This document shows, in pieces, positions 37,261 to 47,041 of a stretch of DNA of 64,000 nucleotides. Origin of the DNA: a bacterium (GTDB lineage: Bacteria; Vulcanimicrobiota; Xenobia; Xenobiales; Xenobiaceae). The stretch is taken from contig JALHDH010000004.1 in the NCBI GenBank assembly GCA_022839105.1, positions 1 to 64,000 of the forward strand, written 5' to 3'. Each line of letters begins with the position of its first letter. The first letter of the stretch is position 1. Below the pieces are notes generated by a model. The model saw nothing but the letters and a program-made list of their open reading frames with translations, was not told the DNA's origin and did not search any database. Made by a program: the position numbers and the translations under genes.

Positions 37261-38883
37261 TCAGGGGGGGACCTGGAGGCCAGGCTCCGATTCCGGCTCC
37301 CCGCCAGCCTCCAGCTCCTCCAGCAGCAGGTTGACCACCTCCACCTCGTCCAGGCGATCCAACCAGCGCAAGGCCTTGCGGGCCAGGTGGGTGGCTCCCA
37401 GTTGGCGCGCCAGGACGAGGCACTCGTGCAGATGATAGACGGCCTGTTCGGGGTCCTGGGTCTCGGCGTGGAGTTGCCCCAGCTCGTAGCGGGCCCGTGC
37501 CAGGGCTCCGGTGGGTCCAGCCTCGGCCAGGATTCTCAGGGCCTCCAGGTAGGCTTCCTGGGCCTCGCTCCACCTCTGCCGCAGCCGGAGCAGGGTGCCG
37601 GTGAGCAGCCAGATGCGGGCCCGATCCGAGTCCGGGCTGTCGGCGTGCAGCTCCTCGCGCGAGCGACGCAGGCTTTCTTCGGCCTCCGGGAGCCTTCCCC
37701 AATCCAACCAGACCTCCGCCAGATCCAGGTGGACCTGCATCGCCAGGGCCCGATCCTGCAAGCGCAGGAAACTCTCCAGGGCCTCCTCCAGGCAGCGTCG
37801 GGCCTCGGCCAGGTCGCCCCGAGCCCGCAAGGACAGGCCCAGATTCCGCCTGGCAAAGGCCAGGGCTCGGGAGTTTCCGAATCTTCGGCACAAGGCCACG
37901 TCGCGACGATGCAGATCCACGGCCTGAAGGTAGTCCTCCCGGCTCAGGTGCACCGCTCCCAGCTTGCCGTAGACCGCGGCCAGTTCGGCATCCGCTCCCA
38001 GCTCTTCGCAGGTCCAGCGAGCCTTCTCCAGGAAGAGCAGGGCATCGTCCAGGCGCCCCATCTCAAGACATGTCTGCCCCAGCGAGTTGTAGACGCGGGC
38101 CCGGCCCAACGGCATCCGGTTGAGGAGGTACACCCGCAGGGCCCGGCGCAGATGGCTCAGGGCCTCGCGGTAGCGTCCCCGGACCGACCACAGGACCCCC
38201 ATCAGCCGCCAGGTCTCGGCCTCGATCTCGGACTCGGGCCCCCAACGGGCCAGGATCTCCAGGCTCTGCAGGTAGCGCTCGCGCGCCAGTTCGGCCTGCC
38301 TCTCGCGAAAGGCCGCCAGGCCCAGTTGGGTCAGGGCGGTGGCCCGCAACAACCCGGATTCCGAGTCCCGCACCGACTCGGGAAGGATCTCCAGGACGCG
38401 GCGCAGGGATTCCCCCCCGGAGCGATGCTCGCCCATCCGGGCCTGGAGGGCCCCCAGGCTGGTCAGGACCCGGGCCTTCTCCAGGGGAGTTCCCAGAGCC
38501 TCGGCCAGGGTCAGGGCATTCTCCAGGCTCGAGAGGGCCTCGCCGTACTCGCCGTAGATCGCGTGGACCTGCGCCAGGACCACCAGGGCCCGGAGGATCA
38601 GGCCCGAATCGGACAGATCGTCCCGGACCGCAAGAACCCGATCCAGTTCGCCCAAGGCGGGCTGGAAACGGCCCAGGGCCACGAAGAGCTCGGCGCGCCG
38701 GTTGCGCAGAAGGGCCTTCTCCTCGGCGAGGCCCGGCCGGGAATCCATCTCCAGCAGGATCTCCAGGGCCCGGCCGTGCAGATCGATGGCCCGCTCGTAG
38801 TCCCGTGCCGTGGCGTGATCGGCTGCCAGGGCCACCAGGTCTTGAACCTGCGGACAGGATTCCGGGGAAAGGTAGAGCGTCAT
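37261..38883 (-). CDS. Tetratricopeptide-repeat protein
   Basis: The protein has 540 residues from the ATG at 38883 (GAGG 4 nt upstream); the open frame continues upstream without homology. Around a dozen TPR-like helix pairs fill the whole chain, for example LARARYELGQLHAETQDPEQ, ARVYNSLGQTCLEMGRLDDA and ALAFARRNLGLSLRARGDLA. The 40-residue periodicity resembles the Kinesin-light-chain/MalT-type TPR group. It has no signal peptide, TM or fused effector domain, so it is probably a cytosolic protein-interaction scaffold. It lies upstream of thrS on the same strand (108-nt gap) and is divergent from the ABC permease gene. Confidence 0.8.
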   Translation of the reverse strand: MTLYLSPESCPQVQDLVALAADHATARDYERAIDLHGRALEILLEMDSRPGLAEEKALLRNRRAELFVALGRFQPALGELDRVLAVRDDLSDSGLILRALVVLAQVHAIYGEYGEALSSLENALTLAEALGTPLEKARVLTSLGALQARMGEHRSGGESLRRVLEILPESVRDSESGLLRATALTQLGLAAFRERQAELARERYLQSLEILARWGPESEIEAETWRLMGVLWSVRGRYREALSHLRRALRVYLLNRMPLGRARVYNSLGQTCLEMGRLDDALLFLEKARWTCEELGADAELAAVYGKLGAVHLSREDYLQAVDLHRRDVALCRRFGNSRALAFARRNLGLSLRARGDLAEARRCLEEALESFLRLQDRALAMQVHLDLAEVWLDWGRLPEAEESLRRSREELHADSPDSDRARIWLLTGTLLRLRQRWSEAQEAYLEALRILAEAGPTGALARARYELGQLHAETQDPEQAVYHLHECLVLARQLGATHLARKALRWLDRLDEVEVVNLLLEELEAGGEPESEPGLQVPP

Positions 38884-39009
38884 GGAGCCTCGAGCGGGTG
38901 GGGCGTGGGCCTGCCGCCCTCGAGACCGGTTCCCGATCCTGAAAGGGAACTCCTCCAGCCGCTGCGGCCCGAACCAGCCGAGCCGCAGCATGAAAGCGGG
39001 GAGATCAGG

Positions 39010-39015
39010 TATAAT
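39010..39015 (+). promoter_or_regulatory. Candidate -10 element for the ABC-2 permease gene
   Basis: A perfect TATAAT lies 52 nt before the start at 39068 in otherwise GC-rich sequence. No good -35 is found at 16-18 nt spacing, so an activator or a different sigma factor may be needed. Confidence 0.35.
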
Positions 39016-39067
39016 CCAAGTAGCGGCCGGATTCCGGCTGACAGGACGAAACAGGTGAAGCCCGACC

Positions 39068-40138
39068 ATGATCCCGCGCGAGATGATCGCCCACCCCCTG
39101 CTCCTCAAGGAGCTCGCCAGCCAGGCGCGCCGCCCCGGTCGCCGGGGCTGGACCTATCCCGGCCCGGGCTGGTTCCTGGTGGCCACCCTGGTCCCGGCCC
39201 TTCTCTACATGCTGCAGGAAGATCCGTCGGCGGCCCGCTCCTTCTTCCTCGCCTCCGCCCTCTTCGGGCTGTGGCTCCTGGCGCTGCGCTCAGGCCTGTA
39301 CACGGCCACCTCGATGGCCTCGGACATCCGCCAGGGCACGTTCTCGGTCCTTCTCTCCACGCCCTTGACCGTACCCGGAGCCACGGCAGCCAAGCTGACG
39401 GCCTGCCTGCTCCCGCTGTGGCTGGAGGTCCTGGTGGCCCTCCCGGCCGCGCTGCTGGTCTATTCCTGGTTCGGTGAGGCCCCCGTCGACCTGATCCTGG
39501 CCGTGACCGCCTTCCAACTGCTGGTCTCCTTGATGTCTGCAGGCTTCGGCCTGTGGTTGGGGAGTCTTCTGGGGGAGCCGGAACGCGCGGCCGGGACGGT
39601 CCGGGCCCTGGCCCTGGTCGCCCTCCCCGGGACCCTGCTGGCCACCCGCCTGGTTCCAGGTTCGCTGGTCTTGGCAGGCCTGATGCTGTGGGCCCTGCTG
39701 GTCTGGATCCCCCGGATCCGCCCCAACCAGGCCATCCCCAGCAGCGTCCTGGCCCTGATCCTGCTGCTGCTGCTGCCCTTCCTGCCGATCATGTCCACCC
39801 TGGGACGGGATCTCCGGGACCTGGATCTGAACCAGATCCACCCCATGCACGCCGTCCAGAGCCTGGCGCTCCCCGACCTGACCGATCCCTCCACCCTGGA
39901 CCTTCTTGAAGGGGATCCGGACTTCGAAGAGCTCAGGGCCCGGGGGTCCAGGCACTTCGAGTCCTCCCGGGACTACCTGGCCCTGCGCGTCGGGGCCGAC
40001 CGGTTGCTCCAGCAGCGCCTGGAACTGGCCCATCGCCAGGCAGGGCTGCAGCGCCTGCTCCTGCTGGGCCTGATCTACGGGTTGGCCAGCCTTCTCTTGA
40101 TCCACTTCGCCGTGAATCGCGCCCGGACAAGCCGATAG
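39068..40138 (+). CDS. ABC-2-type transporter permease
   Basis: The protein has 356 residues with about eight membrane helices (GWFLVATLVPALLYML, LEVLVALPAALLVYSWF, LVSLMSAGFGLWLGSLL, LALILLLLLPFLPIM, LLLGLIYGLASLLLIHFAV). The amphipathic N-terminus (IAHPLLLKELASQARR) and the MASDIRQGTFSVLLSTPLT segment between TM2 and TM3 are typical of ABC-2 permeases (NatB/GldF-like). No ATPase gene is adjacent, so its partner must be encoded elsewhere. The substrate is unknown. It is followed 23 nt later by a gene of unknown function. Confidence 0.8.
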   Translation: MIPREMIAHPLLLKELASQARRPGRRGWTYPGPGWFLVATLVPALLYMLQEDPSAARSFFLASALFGLWLLALRSGLYTATSMASDIRQGTFSVLLSTPLTVPGATAAKLTACLLPLWLEVLVALPAALLVYSWFGEAPVDLILAVTAFQLLVSLMSAGFGLWLGSLLGEPERAAGTVRALALVALPGTLLATRLVPGSLVLAGLMLWALLVWIPRIRPNQAIPSSVLALILLLLLPFLPIMSTLGRDLRDLDLNQIHPMHAVQSLALPDLTDPSTLDLLEGDPDFEELRARGSRHFESSRDYLALRVGADRLLQQRLELAHRQAGLQRLLLLGLIYGLASLLLIHFAVNRARTSR

Positions 40139-40161
40139 ACCTCAAGACTGGGAGGACACAC

Positions 40162-40950
40162 GTGGGCAACCCCTTCACCCCCGACCCGACCACGCCCAAG
40201 GGGCACGGGAAGTACGTCGAGCGAGCCCAGTTCCTGGGTGAGGCCGGCCGCCGCATCCGCTCCGAGCAGGACCCCGAGGAGTTCCGCTCCCTCCTGGAAG
40301 GGAAGATCCACAAAGAGAAGAGGGTCTCGGACCCCCTCGAGCCCGAGGATCTCCAGACCCTCCAGGACGCCGCCCGACCCGGAGCCAGCGCCCTCGGGGC
40401 GACCTCGGATCTGCGCCAGGAAGCCACCCGGCTGGAGGCCCGACGCGAGGAGTCCGGCCGCGAGGAAGCCGAGAAGAGGCTGGGCTCCTGGCACGGCCCC
40501 AGCGCCTTTGCCGGGCTTCCGGCGGCGGCCTCCCTGGGCCTGCTGAATGCGGCCCAGGTCCAGCAGGGCGACCGCCCTCGAGGGGGCAACCGGGCCTCCC
40601 TGCGCGTGGAGATCTCCCCGGGAGAGGCCCGAGTCGACCCCGAGCTGATCCAGGGCCTGCTCGACGCCGGTCTGCGCCGCCCGCTCTCCGGATTGGAGGA
40701 TCCTCGTCTGGCCAGCGCCCCTCCCCAGCTTCCCGCCGAGGAGGGCTGGCGGACCGCCCCGACGGGCAAGGGGGTGGCCATCCACTGGGAAGGTCCCGGC
40801 CGAAGCGCCTACCAGCGGCTGGAGTGGTCCGAGGCCAGCCTGATCCTGGAGACCGCCGCCGGCTCGAAACTGCAGGCCCTGGAGAGGCAGGGCGCGCAGA
40901 TCTTCGTCCGTCACTCCTCCCGGGAGGCCCCTCCGGCCTTTCCGGTCTGA
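40162..40950 (+). CDS. Charged soluble protein of unknown function
   Basis: The protein has 262 residues; the GTG at 40162 is preceded by GGGAGGA. It contains many Glu, Arg and Gln residues, a possible helix-rich N-terminal half (YVERAQFLGEAGRRIRSEQ) and a strand-containing C-terminal half (LEWSEASLILETAAGSKL). It has no signal peptide, TM or cysteine motif, and I recognise no family. It follows the ABC-2 permease by 23 nt and may be its co-transcribed partner. Its 3' end overlaps the convergent gene at 40911 by 40 nt. Confidence 0.6.
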   Translation: MGNPFTPDPTTPKGHGKYVERAQFLGEAGRRIRSEQDPEEFRSLLEGKIHKEKRVSDPLEPEDLQTLQDAARPGASALGATSDLRQEATRLEARREESGREEAEKRLGSWHGPSAFAGLPAAASLGLLNAAQVQQGDRPRGGNRASLRVEISPGEARVDPELIQGLLDAGLRRPLSGLEDPRLASAPPQLPAEEGWRTAPTGKGVAIHWEGPGRSAYQRLEWSEASLILETAAGSKLQALERQGAQIFVRHSSREAPPAFPV

Positions 40951-42884
40951 TCCTTCGGCGCGGAGGGCTCGGGGAGAGGCTCGAGCCTGAAGACCACCAG
41001 ACCGTCGGCAAAGCGGGCGGGCTCTCCCAGGATCGGGATCAGGGCCTCTTCGATCTGCTCCTGGCTGGGGCCGACCAGGAGCCCGGTGTGCAGGACCAGG
41101 TAACCGAAGCCCATGGCGCGCAGCTTGAGGGCCCCTTCCCGCAAGCGCTGCCTGGCCTTGACGGACCGCGCGGCTCCGGTCTGGGCGTTGCGCACCTCTT
41201 CCATGAAGGGGTTCCGCGCCACCTCGGGGCTGAGCACGCCGCTGGTCCGGTAGGGGATGGCCCGGTGGTGCACGGTCTGGTAATAGAAGAATTCACCCGG
41301 CAGCAACAGGCTCTCGGGCCTCTCGAAGGGATAGTCGATCAGGCCGTGATCTTCGGGATCGGCGGCCACCATCTCGTAGAAGGCCGGAACCGAGGCCGGA
41401 CTGGTGGGAAGCGGCCAGGGCGCCGGCGAGAGCAGCGCCACCTCCAACACCACGGCTCCCGCCACCAGAACCGAGAGGCCCAGCGCATCCCAACGCCCGA
41501 GATCCCTCAAGAGCCCGCGCAATCCGAAGGCCGCCAGGATCCCCAGGGCCAGGAGGCTCAGGGCCAGGAAGCGGAAGGGGATGGCCACCTTGTGGAACAT
41601 CGGGAAGAGCCAGTACATGGCATGGTAGAAGGGGCTGAAGAACCCGTGGGACGAGAAATCCGAGAAGGTGACCACCGGCCCCAACGAGAGCGCCAGGAAG
41701 AAGAGCCCCACGGTCAGCCAGTAGGTCAGGGCGGATCGATCCCGCGGCTCCAGACCGGGGCGGCGCCTCCAGGCCAGGATGGCCAGGCCCAGGGCCACCC
41801 AGCCCAGGTAGTGGACCCGGGTCAGGCGATCGATGGTGACCGTGACCGTGGCGTTTCCCTTGCCCGGGAGGAAGAAGCCCGCCAGGTTGGTATGGTTGTG
41901 GAATCCCCGGACGCCTCGAGCGCTGACGCTCCAAGGCGAGTTGCTCCCCAGGAAGTCCTGGAAGCGCAGGAGGGATCGGCTGGGAGCCTTGTCCGGCATC
42001 ACGATGTTGGCCGGATCGCTGACCACCAGTTGGAAGACCAGGGCGAACGGGAAGACCAGGCAGGTCCCCAGGGCCAGGGCCGCGACGGTCCGGAACACGG
42101 GATCGCGCGCGTCCAGAAGGGCCCGGATCAGACGGGTGCGGACCTCCAGGAAGAAGGATTCCCGCTGCCTCCAGGTCCGCAGCCTCCAGCGCAAGGGGCC
42201 CGGCGCCAGGAAGACCCCCGCCGCTCGAAAGGCCAGCAGGAAGGCGGCGTACACCACGAGGAACTGACCGTAGTACCAGCACGAGAAGGTGGTCAGGAAG
42301 AAGAAGAGCCCGGTGGCCAGAAGGTCGCGGAACCTCCGGGCCTCCACCGAGCGGTGCATGAACAGGATGCACAAGGGCATCCAGGCCGTGTTGAGGGTCT
42401 CGGTCACCCCACTGGTCACCGGGTAGGCCAGGACATAGGCCGAGAGCCCGTACACCGCTCCCGCCACCAGGGCCGCCGGCCCGTTCCGGACCACGTGCCG
42501 GGCCAGGGCCCAGGCCGCCATGCAGCCGGCCCAGAGGTTCCCGACGATCAGCAGGTTGTAGGCGGTGACCAGAGGGAAGACCCCCAGGAGCAGGCCCACC
42601 ACCAGGCAGTTGAAGGGGTCGGCCACGAAGAGGTAGCCACCGGCGGGAGCGTTCACCAGCCGGCAGAACAAGGGAAGGGCTCCCTGGATCAGCGAATCGC
42701 GCACCCACCAGTGCCCCCAGGCATGCTTCCAGAAGTCCCCATAGGAGTCTCCCAGGAAGCGCTCGGTGAAGACCTGGGCCACAGGCCAGGTGGCCACCAG
42801 CACCAGGAAGAGGTAGAGGAGCGCGGCCAGGAGCCAGCCTTCCAGCCACGAGAAGCGGGGCCGGTCTTGAGGGGTCGGATTCAT
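40911..42884 (-). CDS. Polytopic membrane protein, GT-C/YfhO-like
   Basis: The protein has 657 residues; the ATG at 42884 is chosen because the membrane domain starts there, although the frame runs upstream. It has about 12-13 membrane helices. The first extracytoplasmic loop carries acidic residues (ERFLGDSYGDFWKHAWGHWW), as in GT-C enzymes that use polyprenyl-linked sugars, and a soluble C-terminal domain of about 170 residues follows. It is related in architecture to the protein at 43821 (TWPxAxxFTE-type first loop, WYYGQF/WFYGHF motif after TM6). An envelope-glycosylation role is inferred. The C-terminus overlaps the convergent gene by 40 nt. Confidence 0.65.
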   Translation of the reverse strand: MNPTPQDRPRFSWLEGWLLAALLYLFLVLVATWPVAQVFTERFLGDSYGDFWKHAWGHWWVRDSLIQGALPLFCRLVNAPAGGYLFVADPFNCLVVGLLLGVFPLVTAYNLLIVGNLWAGCMAAWALARHVVRNGPAALVAGAVYGLSAYVLAYPVTSGVTETLNTAWMPLCILFMHRSVEARRFRDLLATGLFFFLTTFSCWYYGQFLVVYAAFLLAFRAAGVFLAPGPLRWRLRTWRQRESFFLEVRTRLIRALLDARDPVFRTVAALALGTCLVFPFALVFQLVVSDPANIVMPDKAPSRSLLRFQDFLGSNSPWSVSARGVRGFHNHTNLAGFFLPGKGNATVTVTIDRLTRVHYLGWVALGLAILAWRRRPGLEPRDRSALTYWLTVGLFFLALSLGPVVTFSDFSSHGFFSPFYHAMYWLFPMFHKVAIPFRFLALSLLALGILAAFGLRGLLRDLGRWDALGLSVLVAGAVVLEVALLSPAPWPLPTSPASVPAFYEMVAADPEDHGLIDYPFERPESLLLPGEFFYYQTVHHRAIPYRTSGVLSPEVARNPFMEEVRNAQTGAARSVKARQRLREGALKLRAMGFGYLVLHTGLLVGPSQEQIEEALIPILGEPARFADGLVVFRLEPLPEPSAPKDQTGKAGGASREE

Positions 42885-42996
42885 CGAAGCCCATCGTAGC
42901 AGGCCGCCCCCCTCCGATTCAATGAGGAACCCTTCCTGCAGGCGCCCCGGACCTGGGCGAAAAGGGACCGCCCGGGCCTCGGGGAATGAGGCCCCC

Positions 42997-43824
42997 ATGC
43001 CTTCAGCCGCCCGAGCGTTCCGCCGTTCCAACCGCGGCACCGTTGTGCTGACCCTGGTCCTGGGCCTGCTGCTCAACCTGGGCATGATCCAGATCCTCAT
43101 CGAGTCGCGCGAGTTTGCTCCCAACCAGCAGAACCCGCGGGCCAACGCGCTGCGAACGGCCTACTGGCCCGAGTCGCCGGTCTCCACCGGCGAGACCGGA
43201 GATCCGCTGGCCGACTGGTTGGGCCTGGAGGCCTATCTGGCCCGCTCGCCGCTCTCCCCGGAGCAGCTCGAGGCCTGGAGGCCCTTGGAGGACCGGGCCC
43301 TGGAAGCAGCGGAGCTGGCGCTGGAGGGCTATACCCGGCTCCTGGAGCCGCTGACTCCCTCCCAGCGCCAGAAGCTCGCCGAACCCCAACCGGGCGTCGT
43401 GGACCACCGGACGCTGGGCCTGGACAGCGCCGGCCTGGACCTGCTCCTGGTCTGGCTGCACCGCCTGGATGAGCGGGCCCACCAGGCCGAGGCCGAGGCC
43501 CCGGCCCAAAGCCCGGCCCCCCTGCCGATGCGCCTGGCCCCGACCCGGCTGGCGGTCTCGATGACGCGGCTTCTCGACGATCCCCACGAGCCGATCACCC
43601 CGGCCCAGGCCCGGGCCATCCTCAAGCGCGAGGTGGAGCTGCGCAAGGTCCTGGAGATCCTGCACCAGACCCATGCCCAGGCTCGCCGGCTCCTGACGGC
43701 GCAGCAGCGCCAGGAAGCCCTCGCGCTGCCGCTGCGGCGCTGGGAGCCCTTCCCGTCTCCACGGGCCCTGGAGCTCTTCATCCGTTCGGTCCATGAGCGC
43801 CGGAAGGAGGCCCCGAGCGCGTGA
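42997..43824 (+). CDS. Membrane-anchored helical protein, function unknown
   Basis: The protein has 275 residues; the ATG at 42997 follows GAGG at 5-nt spacing. One N-terminal TM (GTVVLTLVLGLLLNLGMIQI) with a basic cytoplasmic tip anchors a mostly helical domain. Near the C-terminus is ITPAQARAILKREVELRKVL followed by LLTAQQRQEAL. A second copy of this LTPAQAR...LT-x-EQ pattern is found in the protein at 48476. Its GTGA end overlaps the start of the polytopic protein at 43821, so the two are translationally coupled. No known family was recognised. Confidence 0.6.
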   Translation: MPSAARAFRRSNRGTVVLTLVLGLLLNLGMIQILIESREFAPNQQNPRANALRTAYWPESPVSTGETGDPLADWLGLEAYLARSPLSPEQLEAWRPLEDRALEAAELALEGYTRLLEPLTPSQRQKLAEPQPGVVDHRTLGLDSAGLDLLLVWLHRLDERAHQAEAEAPAQSPAPLPMRLAPTRLAVSMTRLLDDPHEPITPAQARAILKREVELRKVLEILHQTHAQARRLLTAQQRQEALALPLRRWEPFPSPRALELFIRSVHERRKEAPSA

Positions 43825-45773
43825 ATCCTGCCCGAAGACTCCTGCACCGGGCCGGTCCCTGGCTGGCCGCCCTGCTGGCCTACCTGGCCCTGGCCGTGGC
43901 CGTCACCTGGCCGCTGGCCCTGCAGCTTGACAGCCATGTCCTGGGCTATCTGGGTTTCGAGAACACGGCCCAGACCATGTGGCACTACTACTCCTGGCGC
44001 GAGTTCCAGACGGATCTTCTGCGCTCGAACCTGCAGGAGCGGGGCTTCCTGGGCACTCTGGCCAACCTCGGCGAGATCTATCGGATTTCGGTCTCCTTCC
44101 CCGAGAAGAACAGCCTCTCCAACGGCATGGACTTCGTCTGGACCTGGCCCCTGGATCTCCTCTTCGGCCTGCCGGCCTACCACAACGTCAAGTGCTGGCT
44201 GATCCTCGTTGCCAATGCCCTGGCGGGGATGGCGCTGGCCCGGGCCACCGGGGCGGGGCGCCTGGCCTCCTGGGTGGGCGGGCTCGTCTTCTCCTTCAAC
44301 CCCTGGACCTTCCACATGCTGATCACCGGACGGATCGTGGAGGCCCAGACCTTCCTGGCCGCCCTGGCCGCCCTGGCCCTTCTCTGGACCTGGCGTCGGC
44401 CGGAGCCCTGGGCCTGGGCCCTGGCCGGAGGCGCCCTGGCGCTGGTGACGGCCAACTACTGGTTCTACGGCCACTTCATGATCCTGTTCACCCTGGTCTG
44501 GCTGGCCTGGCATCTCTTGACCCGAAAGCCGCCGACCCTGGGGCCCTGGGGGCGAAACCTGGTCTTCTACCTTTTGACCTTCCTGGTCGTGTGCATGCCC
44601 GCCGCCCACCCCTACCTGGTGCGGCTGGTCACCGACGAACGCCTGCCGGGGCTGGTCCGGCCCGATCCGGGCGACCGCCCCTCCCTGGAGCGACTGACCC
44701 GGCAGGCCACCGCCTTCTCGGCCGAAGCCGACTACCCGCTGCGCCAGCCTCCTCGCGGAGCCCATTCGGGATTCACCCCGCCCTGGTGGATCCCGACCCA
44801 GCACACCTTCCTGGCCAACGCAACGCTCCTGGCGCTCCTCCCGGCCCTGCTGCTGCGCCGGGGCGGTTTCTGGCTCTTCGGGGCCTTCGTCTTCTATCTT
44901 CTGCCCCTGGGACCTTATCTGAAGTTCGGGGGCGAGGTGATCCAGATCGGCGGCCAACCTGTCCCCCTTCCCTATCTGCCCCTGATCCTGCACTTCCCGC
45001 TTCTGGAAAAGCTCTTCTGGCCCAACCAGTCGATGTTCGTCTTCGCGATGTGCGTCTCCGTCCTGGTGGCGGGAAACCTGGACTGGCTGCTGCGCAAGGC
45101 CAGGCTGAGGGGGGTCGCGGCCCTGGCGGTGACGGCGGTCCTCCTGGGAGTCCTGGCCCTGGAGATGTTCGGGCGGGGACAACTGCCCCTGCTGCGTTCG
45201 GAAGTGGTGATCCCCCCCCTGTACCTGGCCGAGGGCCGGGGAAGCGGCTACATCTACCTGCCGATCGGCCGGCGCTATTGGGAGGTCCCCCGCGACTTCA
45301 CCTTCAACCGCGACTACTACCATGGCAGCGACCTGACCCTGGTGGACCTTCATCTGGCCATGCACGGAGGCAAGGGGCTCTTCGGGCGTCCTCACTACAT
45401 GGCAGGCAAGGACTACTGGCTGTACGAGCCCTACCACCTCTCCACCCAACCCTTCCTCCGCTGGCTGGTTGCCCTGGGCGAGCGCGAACCGCCGCCCTTC
45501 GATCCCGAGGATCTCGAGCAGGTCCTGGCTGAAGGGTACGAGTATGCCGTGCTCCACGAGAGATTCTGCGCGCACCTGACCGACCGGGGAGCCTACCGGA
45601 TCGACCTGGAAGACGGCCGCCTCCGTTATGAGCGGATCCACCAGACCATGCGCAGCGAGTTCGGTGCACCGGTCTACGAGGGCCTGGAGCCCTCCTGGGA
45701 CCAGGGCGGAGAGACCCTGGACTCGGTCTCGGTGCACCCCTTCCGGGTGGCGATCTTCCGGATCAGCCGCTAG
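43821..45773 (+). CDS. Polytopic membrane protein, GT-C-like, related to the protein at 40911
   Basis: The protein has 650 residues; the GTG overlaps the previous stop by 4 nt. About 11-12 helices are visible. After TM1 (LALAVAVTWPLALQL) comes a long extracytoplasmic loop (GYLGFENTAQTMWHYYSWRE). A conserved TANYWFYGHFMILFTLVWLA segment and a soluble C-terminal domain (YNRDYYHGSDLTL-like region) follow. The layout parallels the 40911 protein, supporting an old duplication. Such proteins are candidate glycosyltransferases or lipid-linked sugar handlers. The 3' end overlaps the convergent M16 gene by 4 nt. Confidence 0.65.
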   Translation: MNPARRLLHRAGPWLAALLAYLALAVAVTWPLALQLDSHVLGYLGFENTAQTMWHYYSWREFQTDLLRSNLQERGFLGTLANLGEIYRISVSFPEKNSLSNGMDFVWTWPLDLLFGLPAYHNVKCWLILVANALAGMALARATGAGRLASWVGGLVFSFNPWTFHMLITGRIVEAQTFLAALAALALLWTWRRPEPWAWALAGGALALVTANYWFYGHFMILFTLVWLAWHLLTRKPPTLGPWGRNLVFYLLTFLVVCMPAAHPYLVRLVTDERLPGLVRPDPGDRPSLERLTRQATAFSAEADYPLRQPPRGAHSGFTPPWWIPTQHTFLANATLLALLPALLLRRGGFWLFGAFVFYLLPLGPYLKFGGEVIQIGGQPVPLPYLPLILHFPLLEKLFWPNQSMFVFAMCVSVLVAGNLDWLLRKARLRGVAALAVTAVLLGVLALEMFGRGQLPLLRSEVVIPPLYLAEGRGSGYIYLPIGRRYWEVPRDFTFNRDYYHGSDLTLVDLHLAMHGGKGLFGRPHYMAGKDYWLYEPYHLSTQPFLRWLVALGEREPPPFDPEDLEQVLAEGYEYAVLHERFCAHLTDRGAYRIDLEDGRLRYERIHQTMRSEFGAPVYEGLEPSWDQGGETLDSVSVHPFRVAIFRISR

Positions 45774-47041
45774 CGGCTCGACCGAGAGGGGGCATGGGGC
45801 AGGACCTGCCCGCACCCGTAGCCCTCCAGCCGCAGGTGGGTCTGCGCGGCCGAGAGCATGGCCTCAGGGGTCACCCGTCGGATGGCCTCCGGATAGCCTT
45901 CCAGGAACCCGTGCCCCGCCCCCATCAACTCGAAGAAGGCCAGGCGGGAGGCCTGCACGGCCTTGCGCTGCATGGCGATGGCGAAGAGGCCCAGGAGATG
46001 GCGGCGGACCTTCGCGAGTTCCTGTCGCGAGACCGGAACCTCGCGCACCCGGCGCAACTCCTCGAGAAGGCCCTGCAGGGCGACCTGACGGTGCTCCAGG
46101 GAGGTCCCCAGGTGGAATCCGAAGTGGGCCCGGTCCCGCCGGGGCTCCAGTCCTGCTCCCACCGCATAGCCCAAACCCCGGCGATCGCGAAGTTCGGTGA
46201 AGAGCCGGCCGCTCATCCCGGCCAGGACCTGGGCCAGCACGTCCAGGGCCAGGAACTCCGGAGACGGGAAGGGGGGACCCATGAAGGACAAGGCCAGGGC
46301 CACGTGCTGTCTGGCTCGTCGTCGGCACCGGAGGCGAGGAGTCTCGGGAGGCTCCTCGGGCTCCGGCTCAGGCAGGCCGGGAAGGGGACGATCCAGGGGG
46401 GCGAAGGCCTCCGCGACCAGATCCCGCATCTGGCTGGCGCGAAGGTCCCCCACCACCGCCACCACCATCCGATCCGGAGAGTAGAGGCGCCCATGCCAGC
46501 GAATCAGGTGCTTGCGCTCCAGGCGCCGGACGCTGGCCTGGGTGCCCGCCACGGGGAGGCGGTAGGGATGGCGGCGATACAGGGCCGCCTCCGAGAGATC
46601 CATCGCATACGCGAAACCGTCGTCCTGGCGCCGCCGGATTTCGGTCAGGACCAGGCGCCTCTCCCTTTCGAGTTCCTCGGGCAGGAAGGCGGGCTCCAGG
46701 ATGCACTCGGCCAGGAGATCCAGGGCCCTGGGCAGGTTCCGGGAGAGCACCGAGAGCGTGGCTCCCACCAGATCCTTTGAGGTGAAAGGTGCGTAGCGCG
46801 CCCCCAGGAACTCCAGTTCCTCGGCCAGATCCTCGGCATCCCTGCGCCGGGTCCCCTTGAGCAGCATCCGCTGGGCCAGATGGGTGATTCCCGAGAGCTC
46901 CCGGCGCTCGTTGCGGACTCCTCCCAGACAGTAGACCGCGACCGCCGTGATGGGCGTGGCGTGGTTCTCGGCCACCACGATGCGGAGTCCCCCGGGGCCG
47001 AGGTGCATTCTTGGGGACAGGCCCCGGCAGGAAGGGCTCAC
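45770..47041 (-). CDS. M16-family peptidase, non-catalytic partner
   Basis: The protein has 423 residues; the GTG at 47041 overlaps the stop of the active M16 gene by 4 nt. Both M16 half-domains are present (LRIVVAENHATPITAVAVYC, RRHPYRLPVAGTQASVRRLE, LVAEAFAPL). The zinc motif HxxEH is replaced by HLAQR in the expected place, so the catalytic Glu and second His are lost. The second half retains the GLGYAVGAG-type substrate loop. In known two-gene M16 systems one subunit has HxxEH and the other supplies substrate binding, which fits this pair. Confidence 0.9.
   Translation of the reverse strand: MSPSCRGLSPRMHLGPGGLRIVVAENHATPITAVAVYCLGGVRNERRELSGITHLAQRMLLKGTRRRDAEDLAEELEFLGARYAPFTSKDLVGATLSVLSRNLPRALDLLAECILEPAFLPEELERERRLVLTEIRRRQDDGFAYAMDLSEAALYRRHPYRLPVAGTQASVRRLERKHLIRWHGRLYSPDRMVVAVVGDLRASQMRDLVAEAFAPLDRPLPGLPEPEPEEPPETPRLRCRRRARQHVALALSFMGPPFPSPEFLALDVLAQVLAGMSGRLFTELRDRRGLGYAVGAGLEPRRDRAHFGFHLGTSLEHRQVALQGLLEELRRVREVPVSRQELAKVRRHLLGLFAIAMQRKAVQASRLAFFELMGAGHGFLEGYPEAIRRVTPEAMLSAAQTHLRLEGYGCGQVLPHAPSRSSR

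Noticed and set aside
40824..42899. A 691-codon plus-strand frame opposite the polytopic membrane protein
   Set aside because: It is extremely rich in Gln, Glu and Gly with no fold, while the minus strand encodes clean membrane helices.
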